A DNA stretch of 9,774 nucleotides, taken from positions 1 to 9,774 of the forward strand of contig JBDZVF010000227.1 in the NCBI GenBank assembly GCA_040255575.1, in the 5' to 3' direction. How positions within the stretch are numbered: the first letter of the stretch is position 1; each line of letters starts with the position of its first letter. The position numbers and the translations under genes are program-made. Below are positions 1 to 6,915 of the stretch, in pieces. The notes under the pieces were generated by a model, which was given only the letters and a program-made list of their open reading frames with translations, did not search any database and was not told where the DNA came from. Source of the stretch: JADGHX01 sp040255575 (GTDB taxonomy: Bacteria > Pseudomonadota > Gammaproteobacteria > Steroidobacterales > Steroidobacteraceae).

Positions 1-602
1 ACGACCCTTATTCGAACGAGAAGAAGGTCAGCAAGACCACGAGCGGCGCCGGTATCGGCGCGGCAGTCGGCGCGGTCGCCGGCATTCTGACGGGCAGCGA
101 CTCCCGGGAGCGCCGCAAGCGCGCGCTGATCGGCGCCGGCGTCGGCGCGCTCGCCGGCGGCGCGGTGGGCAATTACATGGATCGGCAGGAAGCCAAGTTG
201 CGTCAGCAGCTGCAGGGCACGGGCGTGAGCGTCACTCGCAACGGCAACAACATCACGCTGAACATGCCCGGAAACGTGACCTTCAAGACGGACAGCTCCG
301 ACCTGCGTCCCGAGTTCTTCGACGTGCTGAACTCCGTGTCGCTGGTGCTGAAAGAGTTCGACAAGACGTTGCTCGAGGTCGCCGGCCACACGGACAACAC
401 GGGTTCGGCCGCTTACAACCAGACGTTATCGGAGAAACGCGCCTCGACCGTGGCGCAATACCTCACGAGCAAGGGCGTGCGCTCCGATCGCATCATCACG
501 GTGGGCGCGGGTGAGACGCGGCCGATCGCGTCCAACGACACGCCAGAGGGCCGCCAGGCCAATCGACGCGTGGAATTGAGCCTGGAACCGATCACCACCT
601 GA
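1..602 (+). CDS. OmpA-family envelope protein, glycine-zipper type (5' end cut off)
   Basis: The reading frame is open from base 3 to the TGA at 600-602, so the N-terminus lies outside the window; the first internal ATG (165) is not the start. The visible part begins DPYSNEKKVSKTTSG, followed by a Gly/Ala-rich glycine-zipper segment (bases about 45-165) and then an OmpA C-terminal domain (about 270-595). That domain has the peptidoglycan-binding signatures GHTDNTGS, LSEKRASTV and NRRVEL; in the family the Asp of the first and an Arg of the last contact diaminopimelate. This arrangement is that of YiaD-like lipoproteins, which anchor the outer membrane to the cell wall. A lipoprotein signal peptide would be expected just upstream but cannot be seen. 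It converges on rpoH and ends at a shared terminator. Family assignment is secure; the exact orthologue is not. Confidence 0.9.
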   Translation, partial: DPYSNEKKVSKTTSGAGIGAAVGAVAGILTGSDSRERRKRALIGAGVGALAGGAVGNYMDRQEAKLRQQLQGTGVSVTRNGNNITLNMPGNVTFKTDSSDLRPEFFDVLNSVSLVLKEFDKTLLEVAGHTDNTGSAAYNQTLSEKRASTVAQYLTSKGVRSDRIITVGAGETRPIASNDTPEGRQANRRVELSLEPITT

Positions 603-629
603 TTGGCGGACCCGCGAGGGGCCAGCGGC

Positions 630-675
630 AAAAAGAAAGGCCGGGCGCTTGTGGGGGCGCCCGGCCTTCAGTTTT
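630..675. terminator. Bidirectional intrinsic terminator between ompA-like gene and rpoH
   Basis: A perfect 12-bp inverted repeat, AAGGCCGGGCGC (637-648) and GCGCCCGGCCTT (657-668), encloses an 8-base loop. On the minus strand the stem is followed by a T-rich tail (complement of 630-638, eight T in nine bases), a good terminator for rpoH. On the + strand the tail is CAGTTTT (669-675), weaker but serviceable for the OmpA-like gene. The hairpin sits between the two convergent stop codons, as expected for a shared terminator. Confidence 0.9.
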
Positions 676-705
676 GAAGCGTCTGTCAGCTTCGATTGGG
701 TGGCG

Positions 706-1581
<876 letters not shown>

Positions 1582-1593
1582 CTCGGTCTTGAA

Positions 1594-1615
1594 CTCCCTT
1601 GGGGGGTGGCCCCAA
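1594..1615 (-). promoter_or_regulatory. rpoH leader: Shine-Dalgarno with adjoining hairpin
   Basis: Read on the minus strand, TTGGGG (1615-1610), loop CCACC and CCCCAA (1604-1599) form a perfect 6-bp hairpin. Its last two bases are the first two of the Shine-Dalgarno AAGGGAG (1600-1594). The ATG follows 12 bases later. The hairpin therefore touches the ribosome-binding site and could limit ribosome access at low temperature. Translational thermosensing of rpoH is known in E. coli, but by a different and larger structure reaching into the coding region; a role here is inference. Confidence 0.45.
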
Positions 1616-1629
1616 ATTTCTGGATCGGC

Positions 1630-1659
1630 ATATTAGCAGTCGGGGGGTTAGAGTGCTAA
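1630..1659 (-). promoter_or_regulatory. Putative sigma-70 promoter of rpoH
   Basis: On the minus strand TTAGCA (1659-1654) could serve as -35 and TAATAT (1635-1630) as -10, with 18 bases between. Each matches its consensus at 4 of 6 positions. The -10 is preceded by TGC, giving the extended -10 motif TGN. The predicted start near 1623 would give a leader of about 40 bases. Both hexamers fall inside the arms of the CIRCE-like operator, which fits a repressible promoter. Hexamer quality alone is modest; the overlap with the operator raises confidence. Confidence 0.5.
1633..1659 (-). promoter_or_regulatory. CIRCE operator (HrcA-binding site) upstream of rpoH
   Basis: The + strand reads TTAGCAGTC (1633-1641), 9 bases, GAGTGCTAA (1651-1659). 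The CIRCE consensus is TTAGCACTC-N9-GAGTGCTAA, so 17 of 18 arm bases match (the exception is G1639) and the spacer length is exact. CIRCE is the operator of HrcA, the heat-labile, GroEL-assisted repressor of chaperone operons. The site ends 51 bases upstream of the rpoH ATG and covers both the -35 and -10 of the putative promoter, a position suited to repression. That HrcA controls rpoH is inferred from this site; hrcA is not in the window. Confidence 0.85.
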
Positions 1660-1929
1660 CCACCCCCTAAGTTCCGCACCTTCTGGCGGTGCGACCCGGG
1701 GCTAAACCCGTGAGATGCCTGAGGATTTCTGGACTTGCGCAGTCGGGAGGCGCGGGCGTCTCCCGATGGGAGGAGGGCGTTTGCCATCAGCGTCACCTTG
1801 GGCATCTGGGCGTTGGACAGGGTGTGATTGTGGCCCGAAGCCGCGGCCCTTCGCGTCATGCTCTTTGCGTGGAGCCGTCTCCCTCCTTGGTTGCAGATGG
1901 CCTTCGTCCTGCGGCCGAGAAGGCCCACC
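1660..1929. other. Intergenic region between ftsX and the rpoH promoter; no gene recognised
   Basis: I see no convincing gene here, only several dyads. CGCACC/GGTGCG (1675-1680 and 1688-1693) has a 7-base loop. TCGGGAG/CTCCCGA (1743-1749 and 1760-1766) extends inward to a 10-bp hairpin with a 4-base loop. CGAAG/CTTCG lies at 1836-1840 and 1849-1853. GGCCTTC/GAAGGCC (1899-1905 and 1919-1925) lies just after the ftsX stop and could be a weak terminator, although it has no T tract on the minus strand. The weak reading frames crossing the region do not resemble any family I know. An unannotated small RNA is possible but unsupported by a clear promoter. Confidence 0.5.
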
Positions 1930-2853
1930 CTAGGCGCGCGGCTCGATGCTTCGCAAGTGGCGATTCGCCGAGATCCACGCGCCGAGCCAGCCCAGCACGG
2001 CACCGCCGCCCAGCAGGATCGCGGTGTCTTCCAGGGCGGGCCCGGCGAGCGTGTAACGACTGCCGTAAAGCTGCGCCAGCGTCGCGACGGGCTGCGCCAG
2101 CACGATCACCATGATCCCGATGACGATCCAGGCGAGGAGCCCGCCCAGGAGCCCGTACAGCGTCCCCGTATAGAGAAAAGGCCGCCGCACGAAACCGTTC
2201 GAGCCGCCCACGAGCTTCGTGATCTCGATTTCGGCGCGACGGTTCAGAATTTCCAGCCGGATGGTGTTGCCCACCACGGAAAGCACGCCGAGCCCGAGCA
2301 GCGCCGCGAGGATGAGCAGCACCTTGCGCATGACGTCGAGGATGGCGTTGAAGCGCATGACCCATTCGGAGTCGATCTGCACGAGGTCCACTTCAGGCCA
2401 GGCCGCGAAGTACTGCTTCAGCTGCTCGAGCGCGGCCGGAGAGCTCGCATCGGGAGCCGGATGAACGTGGAGCACATGGGGCAGGGGGTTCTGCTCGAGC
2501 GCCTCGAGCGCGGTGCCGAAACCCGAATACGTCCGGAACTCCTCCAGCGCCTGGTCCGCCGGAATCAGCTCGACTTCGGCGATGCCCGTGCGCGCGCGGG
2601 CACTCCTGGCGAGTTGCTCGGCTTTCGACAGCGCGGTCTCGGTCTTGAAGTACACGGACATGTCGACCGCGTTCTTGAAGTCGCCCGTCGCCACGCGCGC
2701 GTTGGTGACGAGCAGTTTCAAGCTCATCGGCAGGGCGAGCGCGACGGCAATCACCAACAGGGTGAGCACGGAAGCCAGCGGGTTGCGCGCGAGCCGCCCG
2801 AGTGCGCCGATGAGCGCCTGCGCGTGGCGTGTTGCGTACGATCCGAGGCTCAT
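1930..2853 (-). CDS. ftsX: Cell-division ABC transporter permease FtsX
   Basis: FtsX is the membrane half of the FtsEX complex, which acts at the septum to control peptidoglycan hydrolases (through EnvC in E. coli) rather than to move a substrate. The 307 residues show four membrane segments, at about 28-49, 176-198, 231-254 and 276-296. A periplasmic domain of about 125 residues lies between the first two. The conserved cytoplasmic stretch EIEITKLVGGSNGFVRRPF (208-226), typical of FtsX, precedes the third segment. It is shorter than E. coli FtsX (352) mainly because the N-terminal cytoplasmic tail is short. Its ATG overlaps the ftsE stop (ATGA, 2853-2850) with no obvious Shine-Dalgarno, so translation is probably coupled to ftsE. 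Confidence 0.96.
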   Translation of the reverse strand: MSLGSYATRHAQALIGALGRLARNPLASVLTLLVIAVALALPMSLKLLVTNARVATGDFKNAVDMSVYFKTETALSKAEQLARSARARTGIAEVELIPADQALEEFRTYSGFGTALEALEQNPLPHVLHVHPAPDASSPAALEQLKQYFAAWPEVDLVQIDSEWVMRFNAILDVMRKVLLILAALLGLGVLSVVGNTIRLEILNRRAEIEITKLVGGSNGFVRRPFLYTGTLYGLLGGLLAWIVIGIMVIVLAQPVATLAQLYGSRYTLAGPALEDTAILLGGGAVLGWLGAWISANRHLRSIEPRA

Positions 2854-3542
2854 CGAGTGGCAACCACGGAGGGCAGATCGTCGCCGGTTGCGCCACGCAC
2901 GTGACCGTTCTCGATGATGATCTCGCGCTGATCGAGCTCGCGAACCAGATCCACGTCGTGCGTGGCGACGACGACCGTCACGCCGACTTCCTGGAAACGC
3001 TTGAACAGGCGCATCACTTCACGCGCGAGATCCGGATCCAGATTGCCGGTGGGCTCATCGGCAATGAGCAGCGGCGGTTTGCTGACCACCGCGCGTGCGA
3101 TGCCGACGCGCTGCTGCTCGCCCACCGAGAGCTCCAGTGGGAGCATCCGCTCCTTGCCGAGCAGACCCACCTGATCGAGCGCGGCGCGCACGCGTTTGTC
3201 GATCTCGCGCATCGGCGTGCTCGACACGATGAGCGGCAGCGCCACGTTGTCGTACACGGGGCGATCCGCCAGAAGCTTGTGGTCCTGGAACACGACGCCG
3301 ATGTTCCGGCGGAACGCCGGAATCTGCCCCGAGCGCATCGTGCTCGTGTTCCGGTTGTTGATGAGCACCGTGCCGCGCGTGGGCCGTTCCAGCAGCGCGA
3401 TCAGCTTGAGCACGGTGCTCTTGCCGGCGCCGGACTTGCCGGTGAGAAACACCATCTCCCCCGGGTTCACGCGCAAGGTGGCGCCGGCGAGCGCCTCGCG
3501 GCCGTTCGGATAGCGCTTGGCGACCTTGTCGAAGACGATCAT
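2850..3542 (-). CDS. ftsE: Cell-division ABC transporter ATPase FtsE
   Basis: FtsE is the ATPase that drives FtsX at the divisome. The 230 residues hold a complete nucleotide-binding domain: Walker A GKSGAGKST (35-43), Q-loop Q86, signature LSVGEQQR (138-145), Walker B LLIADEP (158-164), D-loop GNLD (166-169) and switch His195. Length is close to the usual 222. The signature reads LSVGE where the common form is LSGGE (GTG codon for the first Gly). The ATG overlaps the ftsY stop (ATGA, 3542-3539) and lacks a Shine-Dalgarno sequence, which points to coupling with ftsY. The residues after about 213 form a short tail ending ATR, as FtsY also does. Confidence 0.97.
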   Translation of the reverse strand: MIVFDKVAKRYPNGREALAGATLRVNPGEMVFLTGKSGAGKSTVLKLIALLERPTRGTVLINNRNTSTMRSGQIPAFRRNIGVVFQDHKLLADRPVYDNVALPLIVSSTPMREIDKRVRAALDQVGLLGKERMLPLELSVGEQQRVGIARAVVSKPPLLIADEPTGNLDPDLAREVMRLFKRFQEVGVTVVVATHDVDLVRELDQREIIIENGHVRGATGDDLPSVVATR

Positions 3543-4540
3543 CGAGTGGCGGCTTTCGCTTCGCCGGCGCCGGCCTCCGAGCCCGTCCCCTGCACCAGCG
3601 CCGCGGCGAACGCCTGCGCGTCGAACTCGCCGAAATCCTCCGGCTGTTCGCCCACCCCGATGAAGCGGATCGGCAGGCCGAGCTTGCGCGCGATGGCGAG
3701 CACGATGCCGCCTTTGGCCGTGCCGTCGAGCTTCGTGAGCGCAAGGCCGGTGACCCCGACCGCTTCGTTGAACTGGATGGCCTGCGAGAGCGCGTTCTGG
3801 CCCTGGTTCGCATCGAGAACGAGCAGCACTTCGTGCGGGGCTGAAGGATCGACGCGCTGGATGACGCGCTTTACCTTCTTCAGCTCTTCCATCAGATGCG
3901 TCTGCGCATGCAGGCGACCCGCGGTGTCGGCGAGCAGCACGTCCATCTTCTGGGAGCGCGCGGACTGCAGGGCATCGAACACGACCGCGCCGGGATCGGC
4001 GCCGGCCTGCTGACCGGCGAACGTGGCGCCGGAGCGCTCCGCCCAGACATTGAGCTGTTCCATGGCTGCCGCGCGGAACGTGTCCCCCGCCGCGAGCATG
4101 ACGCTGCGATCGTCTTGCGCCAGGCGCCGCGCGAGCTTGCCGATGGTGGTGGTCTTGCCCGAGCCGTTGACGCCCACGACCAGGATGACGAACGGCTTCT
4201 TCGATTCGTCGATGATGAGCGGCTTCGCGCAGGGCGCCAGAATCTCGGCGACCGAATCGCGCAGCGCGAGGATGAGCGCGTTGACGTCCGCCAGTTCCTT
4301 GCGCGCGACGCGGTTCTTGAGACCGGCCAGGATGAACTCCGTCGCCTCCACGCCCGCATCCGCGGTGAGCAGGCGCGTCTCGAGCTCTTCGAGGGCCGCA
4401 GCGTCGATCTGGCGGCCGCGGAAGAGCTCCCCGAGGTCGCGCGTGAGGAAGGAGTCGCCCCGGTTGAGGCGCGCGCGCAGCCGCCCGAAGAAGCCGAGCT
4501 TCTCCTGTTCCTCACCGGCTTTGGGTTTTCGTCCGAACAT
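3539..4540 (-). CDS. ftsY: Signal recognition particle receptor FtsY
   Basis: FtsY docks the SRP-ribosome complex at the inner membrane; its GTPase pairs with Ffh to hand nascent membrane proteins to SecYEG. From the ATG at 4540 it has 333 residues. An N helical domain (about 15-105) precedes the NG GTPase: G1 GVNGSGKTTT (123-132), the DTFRAAA insertion-box motif (153-159), G3 DTAGR (205-209), G4 TKLDGTAKGG (269-278) and the closing GVGEQPEDF (295-303). The long acidic A domain of E. coli FtsY is nearly absent. A Gly/Ala/Glu-rich tail of about 17 residues follows the normal C-terminus. A GTG at 4555 could add five residues, but it has no Shine-Dalgarno; the ATG gives the usual MFG start with a weak AGG upstream. 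It is the first gene of the ftsY-ftsE-ftsX run. Confidence 0.96.
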   Translation of the reverse strand: MFGRKPKAGEEQEKLGFFGRLRARLNRGDSFLTRDLGELFRGRQIDAAALEELETRLLTADAGVEATEFILAGLKNRVARKELADVNALILALRDSVAEILAPCAKPLIIDESKKPFVILVVGVNGSGKTTTIGKLARRLAQDDRSVMLAAGDTFRAAAMEQLNVWAERSGATFAGQQAGADPGAVVFDALQSARSQKMDVLLADTAGRLHAQTHLMEELKKVKRVIQRVDPSAPHEVLLVLDANQGQNALSQAIQFNEAVGVTGLALTKLDGTAKGGIVLAIARKLGLPIRFIGVGEQPEDFGEFDAQAFAAALVQGTGSEAGAGEAKAATR

Positions 4541-4588
4541 ACCGACCTGACTCACGTGGGCGGCATATTCTAGCGGCGAAAACGACAG

Positions 4589-4619
4589 CGGCGCCCTTCG
4601 GGGCGCCGGCTATTTTTTT
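4589..4619 (+). terminator. Intrinsic terminator, + strand orientation
   Basis: CGGCGCCC (4589-4596), loop TTCG (4597-4600) and GGGCGCCG (4601-4608) form a perfect 8-bp stem closed by the extra-stable C(UUCG)G tetraloop. It is followed by GCTA and seven T (4613-4619). The T run and tetraloop are correct only for + strand transcripts, yet the flanking genes (ftsY and the lipase) are on the minus strand. On the minus strand the tail is only CTGTCGTTTTC, so any termination of the lipase transcript would be weaker. Confidence 0.75.
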
Positions 4620-4634
4620 CACCCGGCCGGGAAC

Positions 4635-6770
4635 TCAGGGCTGCACGACGCTCGCTGCCACGGCGCCGATGGTGACCGCCGCGCCCGAGGAGCCCGCGAA
4701 GCTCAGGGACTGGGCCTGCATCTCGCCTGTGGTGGCCGCGCTCGCCGCGGGGTTGATGATCGAGCCGTGATCGCCGAACAGGAAATTCACGTACGCACCG
4801 CCGAGCGGCATCGGATTCACGCCTGGCGTCGAGAGGCGCGTCAGCCCGGCCGCGAGGATCAGCCGGCCCGTGGCAGCGTTGTCCACCACCTGATCCGCCG
4901 GCGAAGCCGTGCCATTCGGCAACGTGCCGCCACCCACCACTTGCAGGACCAACAACGGGCGCACAGTCGCAGAGGCGATGTAGTTGATCGGATCGCCCGC
5001 ATCCACCGCCGTCTGGGCATCACGAATGAACTGCTCGTAGAGCGTGCTGCCCTCGCTGATTCCCTGCTGCGCGAGGCCCGCCTTGATGCGTGGACCGAAA
5101 GCCGGCGAGTCGAAGATGGTCTGCGCGACGCCGCCGCCTGGGTTTGCGAGCTCGCCCGTCACCACTTCAGCGGGCGCTGCCGTGCCCAGATAGACGCCAC
5201 CGACAATGCCGCCGAGCGAATGACCGAGGAAATGAATGCGCGATATGTCGATGTCGCCGCCTGCCACGCCATCGAGATCAAGCGAGCCGAGCGAGCGCGT
5301 GAGCGTGAGCAGATCCACCGCGCCCTGACGGAGGTTGTCGCGCGTGACCAGCGGGTTCGGCACGTTCACGAAGTGCGTGCCGGACGGATCGATCTTGCCG
5401 TCGGGCCCGGCCGCGAGCGACGTGTTGTCGACGAGGTCGAGGTTGAACGTGAGCTCGTGGGCGGCGTCGTAGAACGGATTGGTGGGGACCGCGTCGGTTC
5501 CCGCGATTCCGTGCAGCGGCAGGTCGATGGACACGACCACGAAGCCCGCGTTGGCGAACTGGTCCGCGACGCCCAGGGCATCCATCCGATTGCGCGTGAG
5601 GCCGTGCTGGAAGATGAGCACCGGCCAGCCGCCTGCGGGCCGGGTCTTGCCGCTCGTGGCATTCGGCACGGTCGCAAACACCGGGATGGAAATCGTCTCG
5701 GTCGCGACCGGCACTGGATTGAAGCGGGTCAGAAAGCGGCTCGCCGGATCGAGCGCCGAAGGTCCGCCGAGCCACGTCGCCGTGAGCGGTGCCGTTGGAT
5801 TCGCCTGCGTGGGCCGTGAGCTGTAGTACTGGACCTGCAACGTCCCTTTGTAGAGATCGGCGAGACCAGGTAGCGGGGGCGCGCCTTGCGGCGTCAGCGC
5901 CGTCGTTGTGAGACCCGTGTTCACCAGCGTGATGGGCTGCGCAGTGGTGATGCCCGGGTTTGCGAGCACGTTCATCGTGTCTCGCGTGGATTGCGTCGAG
6001 AAGCTGAAGGAGAGCACGACGTCCGCCGGATTGATCTGCAGCGCCTGCCCCGCAACCTGCAGCTGAGCGCCCGTGAGCTTGCACAATCCGTTAAGAGACG
6101 CGTTAGTGATGCTCGCGCACGTCGGTAGTGCTGTCTTGAAGCTGTTGTAGTCGGTATCGGCCGTTACGGCCGCTCCGGTCGCGGTCTTGATGCCACTCGT
6201 GAGCACGACGAGATAGCCGACGTTTTTCGTGTCCGTTCCCGAGCTCGGCACGAGCGGCTTCAACGGCCGGATCTCGAGGATCGTGCCGTTGGAGAGCGCA
6301 TCGCCTGCGACATCCGCGCTGAAGTCCGTGCCGAATACGAGCGGCCGCGTGAAGCCAACGACCGCCTTGGTCGGTGTGTCGATGACGACTTGCGCCACGT
6401 AGACGTTGGTCGGGCCGAGCGAGCTCTTGTCGATGGCGCTCGCGAAGCGCGTGCGGATCACGGCATTGGTGGAGAAGCCATCGAGCTGGTTGACGCTCGA
6501 CTGCAGCGGCATGAGTGCGTTGGCTGGCTGGATGTTCAGCGTGCCGTCGGTCGAGCCGGAGAAGTAGATATCCGTCGGATACGGGAGCACGCCCTGAAGG
6601 GGCTGGAAGAGCGCAGTCGTTGCGGCGTTCGGCTCAGGTGCCGTGGCTCCGCCCGGGTTGCCGTTGCCACTCGCGGGATTGGTGGGCCCGACTTCGCCCT
6701 TGCCGCCGCCCCCGCAGCCCGCCAGCATCAGCGCGGCTACGATGAGCGAAGTTGCAGCGTGCCTCTTCAT
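4635..6770 (-). CDS. Extracellular lipase/lysophospholipase lipoprotein, Pla-1/cef/VolA type
   Basis: A 711-residue predicted lipoprotein. The start is the ATG at 6770, with GAGGGAG 9 bases upstream; it opens with KRH, a hydrophobic stretch and the lipobox LAGC (Cys19). A Gly/Pro/Asn-rich linker follows (20-55). Residues about 60-310 match the N-terminal domain of bacterial virulence-factor lipases (PYPTDIYFSGSTDGTLNI, 64-81). An alpha/beta-hydrolase domain fills the rest: IFQHG (386-390, probable oxyanion region), nucleophile elbow GHSLGG with Ser518, probable acid Asp626 (ADQVV) and probable His668 (GDHGS). Cys218 and Cys230 may pair. Relatives such as Vibrio VolA are surface lipoproteins that release fatty acids from lysophospholipids or other lipids; the substrate here is unknown. 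It lies upstream of ftsY on the same strand but is probably a separate unit. Family call is firm, specificity is not. Confidence 0.88.
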   Translation of the reverse strand: MKRHAATSLIVAALMLAGCGGGGKGEVGPTNPASGNGNPGGATAPEPNAATTALFQPLQGVLPYPTDIYFSGSTDGTLNIQPANALMPLQSSVNQLDGFSTNAVIRTRFASAIDKSSLGPTNVYVAQVVIDTPTKAVVGFTRPLVFGTDFSADVAGDALSNGTILEIRPLKPLVPSSGTDTKNVGYLVVLTSGIKTATGAAVTADTDYNSFKTALPTCASITNASLNGLCKLTGAQLQVAGQALQINPADVVLSFSFSTQSTRDTMNVLANPGITTAQPITLVNTGLTTTALTPQGAPPLPGLADLYKGTLQVQYYSSRPTQANPTAPLTATWLGGPSALDPASRFLTRFNPVPVATETISIPVFATVPNATSGKTRPAGGWPVLIFQHGLTRNRMDALGVADQFANAGFVVVSIDLPLHGIAGTDAVPTNPFYDAAHELTFNLDLVDNTSLAAGPDGKIDPSGTHFVNVPNPLVTRDNLRQGAVDLLTLTRSLGSLDLDGVAGGDIDISRIHFLGHSLGGIVGGVYLGTAAPAEVVTGELANPGGGVAQTIFDSPAFGPRIKAGLAQQGISEGSTLYEQFIRDAQTAVDAGDPINYIASATVRPLLVLQVVGGGTLPNGTASPADQVVDNAATGRLILAAGLTRLSTPGVNPMPLGGAYVNFLFGDHGSIINPAASAATTGEMQAQSLSFAGSSGAAVTIGAVAASVVQP

Positions 6771-6915
6771 ATCCTGCAGCTCCCTCGCAAAATTCACCAA
6801 GCGACTGCGGACCGGCGCGCCCAGATATGCCTTGCTTGTAGTCGTGCGCGGCCAGGCGCGCAGTAGGTTACGCTTGTGACGACAACCGTCGCAAGCTGGT
6901 GAGGCACCGCAACTC
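6771..6915. promoter_or_regulatory. Divergent spacer between the lipase gene and rsmD
   Basis: This 145-base region must hold the control elements for both the lipase (minus strand) and the rsmD-coaD-ggt group (+ strand), unless either is transcribed from further away. The lipase Shine-Dalgarno GAGGGAG is at 6786-6780. I could not find a pair of -35/-10 hexamers good enough to name on either strand. The clearest structure is the hairpin at 6872-6896. Confidence 0.5.
6872..6896 (+). promoter_or_regulatory. Hairpin just upstream of rsmD
   Basis: GCTTGTGACG (6872-6881) and CGTCGCAAGC (6887-6896) form a continuous 10-bp stem around the 5-base loop ACAAC. One pair is T6877-G6891, a G-U wobble in + strand RNA but an A-C mismatch in minus strand RNA, so a + strand RNA structure is favoured. 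It ends 4 bases before GAGG (6901-6904), the likely Shine-Dalgarno of rsmD. It could be a leader hairpin that tunes rsmD translation, or a protein-binding dyad. Confidence 0.5.

Noticed and set aside
1656..2003. Minus-strand frame of 115 codons across the ftsX-rpoH gap
   Set aside because: It overlaps the end of ftsX and runs through the CIRCE/promoter region; no ribosome-binding site or family resemblance was found.
1828..2904. + strand frame of 358 codons opposite ftsX
   Set aside because: Antisense to a clear FtsX with four membrane segments; composition is that of a shadow frame.
2829..4013. Long + strand open frame (394 codons) opposite ftsE and ftsY
   Set aside because: It lies antisense to two unmistakable genes, is rich in Arg/His/Ala as expected of a GC-rich antisense frame, and shows no family motif.
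4541..4555. GTG start for FtsY at 4555
   Set aside because: It has no Shine-Dalgarno; the ATG at 4540 has a weak one and gives the usual MFG start. The difference is only five residues and the GTG cannot be excluded.
4561..4580. TAGAAT on the minus strand upstream of ftsY as a -10 element
   Set aside because: It matches the -10 at 5 of 6 positions, but no acceptable -35 lies 16-18 bases upstream (that spot is the terminator stem), so I did not list it as a promoter.
4767..5819. Long + strand open frame (350 codons) opposite the lipase
   Set aside because: Antisense shadow of the lipase with charged, low-complexity composition and no recognisable domain.
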